DNA of 64,000 nt from Enterococcus sp. 9D6_DIV0238 (GTDB lineage: Bacteria > Bacillota > Bacilli > Lactobacillales > Enterococcaceae), in assembly GCF_002174455.2 (NCBI RefSeq), contig NZ_CP147246.1, positions 1,701,501 through 1,765,500 on the forward strand, read 5' to 3'. The notes beneath the pieces were generated by a model. That model was not told the origin of the DNA. It was given only the letters and a program-made list of their open reading frames with translations, and ran no database searches. The stretch's first letter is position 1. Every line of letters begins with the position of its first letter. This document shows, in pieces, positions 58,604 to 64,000 of the stretch. Both the position numbers and the translations under genes were made by a program.

Positions 58604-59908
58604 ATGATTAGTTACAAAAAAATATTAGGTGGATCACTTGTCGCTTTAGGTTTAGGTCTTTTTGCTGGTCAATCTGCTGATGCCGCTTCGATTTTGACTG
58701 AGAGTACAGATTTAAAAGGATACGCTGCAACGATCACTACACAAAATGATGGAACAAACGTATTAACGACAAAAAAAGGGGAATACGTGTTAAATGAAAA
58801 TGCGAAAATTTACAGTTCATCATCAATCATCATTACTTTAAACAATACAAAGCCTGTAAACGTGAATTCAATCAATGCAAAACACACATTAGAATTACGC
58901 GGAAATGGTGAAATGAACGTAGATACGACAGATGATGTCGCTATCAATGTAGGAACGCATTTCAGAGCTTTCAAAACAACTAAATATGGTAAAGGGAAAG
59001 TTACTGCCTCTGCTTCAAAAATTGGATTGAAAGTAGAAAATGAAATCCAAATGGAAGGCGGTTCTGTTGAAGCCTCTGGTTCAGAGTACGGTGTTTACAG
59101 TAACAATGATATCAAACCTTACTATGATGCTGTTCTTAAAGGTGTAAGTAGCAATGGTACAGGAATTTACGCGTACCGTGATATCTATGCATGGAAAGGT
59201 GCTACAGTTATCGGTGAAGGGAAAGTTGCTGGAGCTCGTTCAATCATTGCACATATTCAAGCAGAAGATGCAGGGAGCTCAATCACAGGTATTTCTCACG
59301 ATATCAATAGTTCTTTATCTGCTTTACATGCAGACAAACAAATGCTGCGCGCATATAATGGAGCTGTAGTTCGTGAAGAGTACAAAGAAGCAAATCTAAT
59401 CATTACGGATGATGTTCCTCTTAATCTAACTTCTAATTACAAAACAGTGGCTAGAAACATGAAGAATATGGCTAACTATAACTGGTCATCTGATCCGGAA
59501 AGTGTCTATTTCGCAAATGGTGGACTTTTAGGGGATATTGACAAATCTTTCGAAAATGCAACCGTAAAAGCAACTCGGACAAATCCTAGCGTTTGCGTTG
59601 AAAAAAATGAAGTATCACAACTGAAGAAAAATGGTACTCATGAAGTTATTTTCTCTGGAGCAACTTCTCAATATATCGTTCCTGTAATTGCCCGTCACTA
59701 TGTATACGACGACAATACAAAAGACTATGTTTTATATCAAGAAGTCGTTCACCCAACTGAGGTTGGTTCTTTAGTTAAAGTTGACGATCTAAAAATCGAT
59801 TTCCCTGGAGCTGAATCTGATTATATGGGTGCAGACAGAACTGATTTTGTTGCTTACAAAGATGGTACTCCATTAGTGATCAACTACAAATATATCGTAG
59901 AATTCTAA
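58604..59908 (+). CDS. Secreted repeat-rich protein, unknown function
   Basis: The 434-aa product has a Sec signal peptide (ISYKKILGGSLVALGLGLFAGQSADA) and a mature region of short repeating strands with many Gly, Asn, Ser and Thr residues, e.g. LELRGNGEMNV, KVTASASKIGLKVENEIQMEGGSVEASGS and GTGIYAYRDIYAWKGATVIGEG. The pattern suggests a right-handed beta helix (about 60-250). A different C-terminal part ends VAYKDGTPLVINYKYIVEF. There is no LPXTG, WxL or lipobox motif. The ATG at 58604 is preferred to one 9 nt earlier, which lies in the AAGGATGG ribosome site. A strong terminator follows. Confidence 0.8.
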   Translation: MISYKKILGGSLVALGLGLFAGQSADAASILTESTDLKGYAATITTQNDGTNVLTTKKGEYVLNENAKIYSSSSIIITLNNTKPVNVNSINAKHTLELRGNGEMNVDTTDDVAINVGTHFRAFKTTKYGKGKVTASASKIGLKVENEIQMEGGSVEASGSEYGVYSNNDIKPYYDAVLKGVSSNGTGIYAYRDIYAWKGATVIGEGKVAGARSIIAHIQAEDAGSSITGISHDINSSLSALHADKQMLRAYNGAVVREEYKEANLIITDDVPLNLTSNYKTVARNMKNMANYNWSSDPESVYFANGGLLGDIDKSFENATVKATRTNPSVCVEKNEVSQLKKNGTHEVIFSGATSQYIVPVIARHYVYDDNTKDYVLYQEVVHPTEVGSLVKVDDLKIDFPGAESDYMGADRTDFVAYKDGTPLVINYKYIVEF

Positions 59909-59922
59909 AAAAATAGACAAAA

Positions 59923-59971
59923 AATGAGACACATAGAATTGCTTCAATGACAATTCTATGTGTCTTATTTT
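59923..59971. terminator. Terminator between the secreted protein gene and ruvB
   Basis: A perfect 15-bp stem AGACACATAGAATTG / CAATTCTATGTGTCT with T-rich flanks (TATTTTTTA on the plus strand) serves the secreted-protein gene and can serve convergent ruvB. Confidence 0.92.
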
Positions 59972-59979
59972 TTACTAAT

Positions 59980-60990
59980 TTATTCTGAATAATAAGAGTC
60001 ATAGCCAAAATGTTCATACGCCAGTGGTGTGGCAATACGTCCTCTTGGCGTTCTTTTGATAAATCCTTTTTGTATCAGATAGGGTTCGTACATATCTTCG
60101 ACTGTTTCAGTTTCTTCACTGATATTGACTGCGATCGTACTTAATCCCACTGGTCCGCCGCCATACAATTCAATCATCGTTTTCAGCAACTTTTGATCGA
60201 CATAATCCAATCCTTCATGATCCACCTGCAAAAGGGTCAGTGCTTGATCGGCAATCATTCGATCGATCACACCATTTGACTGCACCTGAGCAAAATCACG
60301 AACACGTTTCAACAAACGGTTAGCAATTCTAGGCGTGCCGCGAGAACGTCGAGCAATTTCAAAGGCGCCTTCTTCAACGATTTCTGTCTGAAAAATGTCG
60401 GCTGAACGTTGAACGATTTCTTTCAAATCTTTCGTCTCGTAATACTCCATATGTGAAATGATTCCAAAACGGTCTCTAAGTGGTGCCGAGAGCATTCCTG
60501 CTCGAGTTGTCGCACCGATCAATGTAAACGGCGGTAAAGGAAAATGAACGGGATGAGCAGTCGTTCCCTGTCCAACCATGATATCCACATAAAAATCTTC
60601 CATTGCTGAATATAGCATTTCCTCTACTAAACGAGGCAGTCGATGGATTTCATCAATAAATAACACATCTCCGGGCTCCAGCTCGTTCAAGATAGCCACT
60701 AAATCGCCTGCTCGTTCGATCGCAGGCCCGCTAGTTGTACGGATATTGACATTCATTTCATTGGCGATGACCATTGCCATTGTTGTCTTCCCCAAACCAG
60801 GAGGGCCATATAAAAGGGTATGATCCAAAGCTTCCTCACGTGTTCGAGCGGCTTCGATATAAATCGTCAACTCTTGTTTTACTTTATCCTGACCGATATA
60901 TTGTTCGAGAAATTGCGGACGTAGTGATTTTTCCAGTGACTCTTCACCTTCGCTGCTTTGCGCTGAAAGTAATCTCTCATCTTCAGTCAT
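59980..60990 (-). CDS. ruvB: Holliday junction branch migration ATPase RuvB
   Basis: RuvB is the AAA+ motor that, with RuvA, drives Holliday junction branch migration during recombination repair. The 336-aa protein shows Walker [10 protein letters not shown] (about 62-70), Walker [12 protein letters not shown], sensor 1 [10 protein letters not shown] with the following PLRDRFG, and a C-terminal winged helix with RTPRGRIAT. Length is standard. AAGGAGG precedes the ATG. It lies 12 bp after ruvA. Confidence 0.97.
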   Translation of the reverse strand: MTEDERLLSAQSSEGEESLEKSLRPQFLEQYIGQDKVKQELTIYIEAARTREEALDHTLLYGPPGLGKTTMAMVIANEMNVNIRTTSGPAIERAGDLVAILNELEPGDVLFIDEIHRLPRLVEEMLYSAMEDFYVDIMVGQGTTAHPVHFPLPPFTLIGATTRAGMLSAPLRDRFGIISHMEYYETKDLKEIVQRSADIFQTEIVEEGAFEIARRSRGTPRIANRLLKRVRDFAQVQSNGVIDRMIADQALTLLQVDHEGLDYVDQKLLKTMIELYGGGPVGLSTIAVNISEETETVEDMYEPYLIQKGFIKRTPRGRIATPLAYEHFGYDSYYSE

Positions 60991-61002
60991 AGCTCTTCCT
61001 CC

Positions 61003-61614
61003 TTAACGCTTCATCATCAATTTCAATGCATTACGTAAATATTCATCTGTTGGCTGAACGCCTAAACCTTCTAAACTTGGTGTGATTCGTTTGATTTCTT
61101 TTTCACTGTAGCCTAAAGCACTAAGCGCTTCTAATGCTTCTGTCAATGCCTGATTATTCGAAGATGCTTGTGGTGTCTGCGCCATCGCTTCAACCGCTGC
61201 GTCTGATGTCTCTAATTCACCGAGTTTGCCTTTTAGATCCAGCACCATTTGCTGAGCAGTCTTTTTCCCTACTCCTGGGAATTTCGTCAAATATTTCGCG
61301 TCTTCACTTTCGATCGCATTGATCAAACCGCCATGATCTTCAGATGCCATGATCGCCAGCGCACTTTTGGGACCAATCCCTGAAACACTGATTAACTTCA
61401 AAAAGAGCTGTTTCTCATCTAGATCACTAAAGCCATATAACGTATGGGCATCTTCACGAATGACTTGATGAACATAGATCTTGATCTCCAGTTCTGTCTT
61501 TCCTGAATAGCGGTAAGGATTGCCTACTGAGATTTGATAGCCGATGCCGTTTGTTTCTACAACAATATAATAAGGACTGATAAAGGTCACTTTACCAAGG
61601 ATATATTCGTACAT
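61003..61614 (-). CDS. ruvA: Holliday junction DNA-binding protein RuvA
   Basis: RuvA binds four-way junctions and loads RuvB. The 203-aa protein has the N-terminal OB fold ([27 protein letters not shown]), two helix-hairpin-helix motifs ([16 protein letters not shown] and [16 protein letters not shown]), an acidic-pin region, and a flexible linker (about 130-155). A C-terminal RuvB-contact domain ([19 protein letters not shown]) completes it. AAGGTG precedes the ATG. It is first in the ruvAB pair. Confidence 0.97.
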   Translation of the reverse strand: MYEYILGKVTFISPYYIVVETNGIGYQISVGNPYRYSGKTELEIKIYVHQVIREDAHTLYGFSDLDEKQLFLKLISVSGIGPKSALAIMASEDHGGLINAIESEDAKYLTKFPGVGKKTAQQMVLDLKGKLGELETSDAAVEAMAQTPQASSNNQALTEALEALSALGYSEKEIKRITPSLEGLGVQPTDEYLRNALKLMMKR

Positions 61615-61745
61615 AATTTCACCTTTCTAAGCGATACTGTTCCAACATTTTATTCAGCATATTTTTGTGCTGACACGCACATACGTTTCCATTTTAACAC
61701 AAGTTAGAGAAAAGAAGTAGCATCAAAAATACGCTTATTCTGAGC

Positions 61746-61795
61746 AAAATAGGCTAGCCTGTAAGATTGACCTTAAGGCTAGCCTATTTTTTCTA
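61746..61795 (-). terminator. oppA-type gene terminator
   Basis: AAAATAGGCTAGCCT pairs with AGGCTAGCCTATTTT, with loop of about 15 nt, right after the oligopeptide-binding protein stop. The downstream minus-strand sequence is less T-rich than the upstream flank, but the stem is nearly perfect. Confidence 0.75.
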
Positions 61796-61798
61796 TGA

Positions 61799-63472
61799 TT
61801 ATTCAGAAATATACGTCCATTTATAATCGTAAGTTGCGCCAGCACCATGTGCAACGACACCTTTGACTTTTGAGTTCCGTAGGTGAGCTTCCGCTTTTTG
61901 ATAAACTGGAGCAACACCCATTTCATCAAGGATCAGCTTTTCAGCCTGAACCATGTCATCCCAACGTTTTTCAGGATCTGCAGCATTCTTTTTACCAGAA
62001 TCCTGTACTAAAGTATCATATTCTTTATTTGAGTAACGGCCTCTATTATACGCGCCACCAGTTACAAATAAATCAGTGAAACTGCTTGGGTCTGCATAAT
62101 CAGCACCCCAACCGCCCATGATCACTTCGAAATCACCGTTTTTACCACGATCTAAACGAACGGTAAATGGTACATTGGTCACTGTTACATCTACACCGTC
62201 AAGGTTTTCTTTCACAGCACCCTGAATATATTCTAAGATTTTCTTCGTCGAGTCTGTATCATCTCCGACAATATCGAATTTGAATGAATCGATGCCCAGT
62301 TCTTTTTTCGCTGCTTCCCAGTATTTTTTCGCTTGTTCTTTGTCGGATTTCAAGATTCCTTTGTTTTCTTCTGCGAAATCTTTATTGTCTTTTGGCGAGA
62401 ACGACATTCCTTCCGGCACTAACCCTGTTGAAGCAATAGACCCATCACCTAAAATTCGGTCAACAACAGCATCACGATCGATAGAGTAAGAAATTGCTTT
62501 TCTTAAGTTCTCATTATGGTAAGGAGAATCTGCATCCCTTTGGTTAAATTCCAAGTAAGAAGTACGGGCTTCTTTTTGGATGACTAATTGTGGATCATCT
62601 GCCATTTGCTGAGCCAGTTCACCACTTAAAATAACGTCATCTGTCTGACCATCTTGGAATAAGTTTAGAGAGGTTGGTGCTTCTTTGACCACTTTCACTT
62701 CGATTTTATCTAATTGTACAGTGTCTTTATCCCAATATTGATCATTTTTTGTATATGACCATTCTGTATCTGTTCCTGGACCATCAAAATCAGTCAATGT
62801 GAATGGACCATTGTAAACAGATGCTTCACTCTTCGTTGCATAGTCTTTCCCTTGTTCTTCCACTACTTTTTTATTTTGCGGGAAGAACGATGGAAATGCT
62901 AATAAGTAATCGAAATAAGGTGTTGTCTGCTCCAATGTTACTTCTAATTCATGATCGCCATTCGCTTTGATCCCAAGCTCATCAAGCCCTTTTTTACCTG
63001 CTGAGACATCTGCCCCGTTCTTCACTAATTCAAACATGTAGGCATATTCTGCTGCAGTTTTAGGATCTGCTGTACGTTGCCAGCCATACACATAGTCTGC
63101 TGCCACTACAGGATCTCCATTAGACCATTTAGCATCTTCTCTAAGTTTGAATTTATATGTCAGTCCGTCCTCACTTTTTTCAGCCATTTCAATAGCACCA
63201 GCCGGCTGAGGTTTGCTGTTCTCATCTAGACGATATAACCCTTCATAAACGTTGTTTAACGCCGAAAAGCTAATTGTATTCGTTGCGACTGATAAATCAG
63301 CACTTGGCATTTCTTGTTGCACAACTACTCTAAAAAGCTGTTCCCCACTAGCTTTTTTCCCTCCAGTACTGCTACCTGTCGAATCGGTTTTTCCTCCGCC
63401 TCCACATGCTGCTAAAGCAAGTGTCGACAACATCATAACACTGATCAATTTAGTCATCTTCGATTTTTTCAT
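61799..63472 (-). CDS. Oligopeptide-binding lipoprotein, OppA family
   Basis: This extracellular solute-binding protein (557 aa, family 5) captures peptides for an Opp-type ABC importer. A lipoprotein signal ends LAAC (about residue 22) with a GGGGKTDS linker. Family stretches are YKFKLREDAKWSNGDPVVAADYVYGWQR, LNLFQDGQTDDVILSGE, NENLRKAISYSIDRDAVVDRIL and MGGWGADYADPSSFTDLF. Enterococcal relatives include pheromone-binding PrgZ/TraC-type proteins. The ATG at 63472 is chosen for AAGGAG 6 nt upstream; the frame extends 36 nt further. No permease genes are adjacent. Confidence 0.92.
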   Translation of the reverse strand: MKKSKMTKLISVMMLSTLALAACGGGGKTDSTGSSTGGKKASGEQLFRVVVQQEMPSADLSVATNTISFSALNNVYEGLYRLDENSKPQPAGAIEMAEKSEDGLTYKFKLREDAKWSNGDPVVAADYVYGWQRTADPKTAAEYAYMFELVKNGADVSAGKKGLDELGIKANGDHELEVTLEQTTPYFDYLLAFPSFFPQNKKVVEEQGKDYATKSEASVYNGPFTLTDFDGPGTDTEWSYTKNDQYWDKDTVQLDKIEVKVVKEAPTSLNLFQDGQTDDVILSGELAQQMADDPQLVIQKEARTSYLEFNQRDADSPYHNENLRKAISYSIDRDAVVDRILGDGSIASTGLVPEGMSFSPKDNKDFAEENKGILKSDKEQAKKYWEAAKKELGIDSFKFDIVGDDTDSTKKILEYIQGAVKENLDGVDVTVTNVPFTVRLDRGKNGDFEVIMGGWGADYADPSSFTDLFVTGGAYNRGRYSNKEYDTLVQDSGKKNAADPEKRWDDMVQAEKLILDEMGVAPVYQKAEAHLRNSKVKGVVAHGAGATYDYKWTYISE

Positions 63473-63531
63473 TTTATTCTCCTTAATAAATAATAATTTT
63501 CTTTTCAAATTTTAATATTTTGAATATTCTT

Positions 63532-63560
63532 ATAATACTAAAAAGAATCCAGAATAGCAA
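63532..63560 (-). promoter_or_regulatory. Promoter of the oligopeptide-binding protein gene
   Basis: On the minus strand TTGCTA (63555-63560) and TATTAT (63532-63537) are 17 bp apart, 60 bp upstream of the start codon. Confidence 0.6.
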
Positions 63561-63601
63561 CTGTTTTAGTCACACATAAAATAACAAGTGATATAAAAAA
63601 T

Positions 63602-63638
63602 TAAAAAAACATCTAGTGTGAGAAAACACTAGACGCTT
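63602..63638 (-). terminator. msrB terminator
   Basis: TCTAGTGT and ACACTAGA form a stem (63612-63635) followed by TTTTTT on the minus strand, just after the msrB stop codon. Confidence 0.85.
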
Positions 63639-63644
63639 TATTGA

Positions 63645-64000
63645 TCATTCAAATAAGGATTTATACTCTCCATATCCTTCTTCTTCTAACTTTTCTACTG
63701 GAACAAATCTTAGAGCAGCTGCATTGATACAATAGCGGAGACCGCCTTGATCTTGGGGACCGTCTGTGAACACGTGACCTAAATGTGAATCTGCTTCTTT
63801 ACTCCGCACTTCGACCCGATGCATTCCCAATGAAAAATCGGCTTTTTCTTTGACACCGCGTTTTTCTATAGGGTGAGTAAATGAAGGCCAACCGCAGCCC
63901 GCATCATATTTGTCAGTCGAACTAAAGAGTGGCTCACCGCTGACGATATCGACGTATATCCCATCTTGATAAAAATCATCATACTTTCCTGAGAATGGAC
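63645..64000 (-). CDS. msrB: Peptide-methionine (R)-S-oxide reductase MsrB (N-terminus beyond window)
   Basis: MsrB repairs oxidised methionine in proteins. About 118 C-terminal residues are visible; the start lies beyond the right edge (a full enzyme has about 145 aa). Conserved parts are [55 protein letters not shown] and the catalytic Cys segment [14 protein letters not shown]. The gene has its own terminator and is not part of an msrA fusion as far as can be seen. Confidence 0.93.
   Translation of the reverse strand, partial: PFSGKYDDFYQDGIYVDIVSGEPLFSSTDKYDAGCGWPSFTHPIEKRGVKEKADFSLGMHRVEVRSKEADSHLGHVFTDGPQDQGGLRYCINAAALRFVPVEKLEEEGYGEYKSLFE

Overview
The window is low-GC Firmicute DNA that reads as Enterococcus, close to E. 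faecalis. The basis is a lysine-type MurE, strong AGGAGG ribosome binding sites, sortase A, a malP/malT/mapP maltose locus like that described in E. faecalis, and several PTS/RpiR sugar loci. It looks chromosomal. I saw no tRNA, rRNA, CRISPR array, insertion sequence or prophage. Both edges cut a gene: an ABC ATPase at the left and msrB at the right.

Layout. 1-5.2 kb: ABC ATPase, an RsuA-type pseudouridine synthase, a MurJ/YtgP-type flippase and murE (cell wall). 5.3-9.2 kb: small accessory genes and two transporters (AEC, Bcr/CflA-type MFS). 9.5-12 kb: copper ATPase with a CopY-type operator. 12.2-29.7 kb: a large maltose/maltodextrin block. It holds malR, pgmB, malP <-> malT, mapP, then malE-malF-malG <-> three GH13 glucosidases. 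29.7-33.8 kb: a lipoprotein, a GyrI-like protein, an AraC regulator and a multidomain chitin-active LPMO. 34-38.8 kb: an Mga/AtxA-like regulator next to a 997-residue acyltransferase-like/LTA-synthase-like fusion. 38.8-43.7 kb: an RpiR-PTS-HAD-GDPD-MgtC operon. 43.9-49.1 kb: tag, a NagB-like gene, a C39-like peptidase and small housekeeping or unknown genes. 49.2-53.1 kb: a beta-glucoside locus (EIIC, GH1, RpiR). 53.2-64 kb: unknown protein, srtA, LMW-PTP, oleate hydratase with a TetR gene, a secreted repeat-rich protein, ruvAB, oppA and msrB.

How the parts work together. In the sugar block, MalT would import maltose as maltose-6'-phosphate, MapP would remove the phosphate, MalP would split maltose into glucose and beta-glucose-1-phosphate, and PgmB would feed glycolysis. 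MalEFG would import maltodextrins, cut inside the cell by the GH13 enzymes. Near-identical 14-bp MalR-type operators (core GCAATCGTTTGCG or its complement) sit in or beside all four promoters of the two divergent pairs. A single repressor encoded in the same block therefore probably controls both halves. No MalK-type ATPase and no mutarotase gene is present.

The most unusual items are this joined maltose/maltodextrin regulon, the acyltransferase-LTA synthase fusion with its Mga-like neighbour, the GDPD-containing PTS operon, and a family of six mosaic intergenic repeats, each ending in a terminator-like hairpin.
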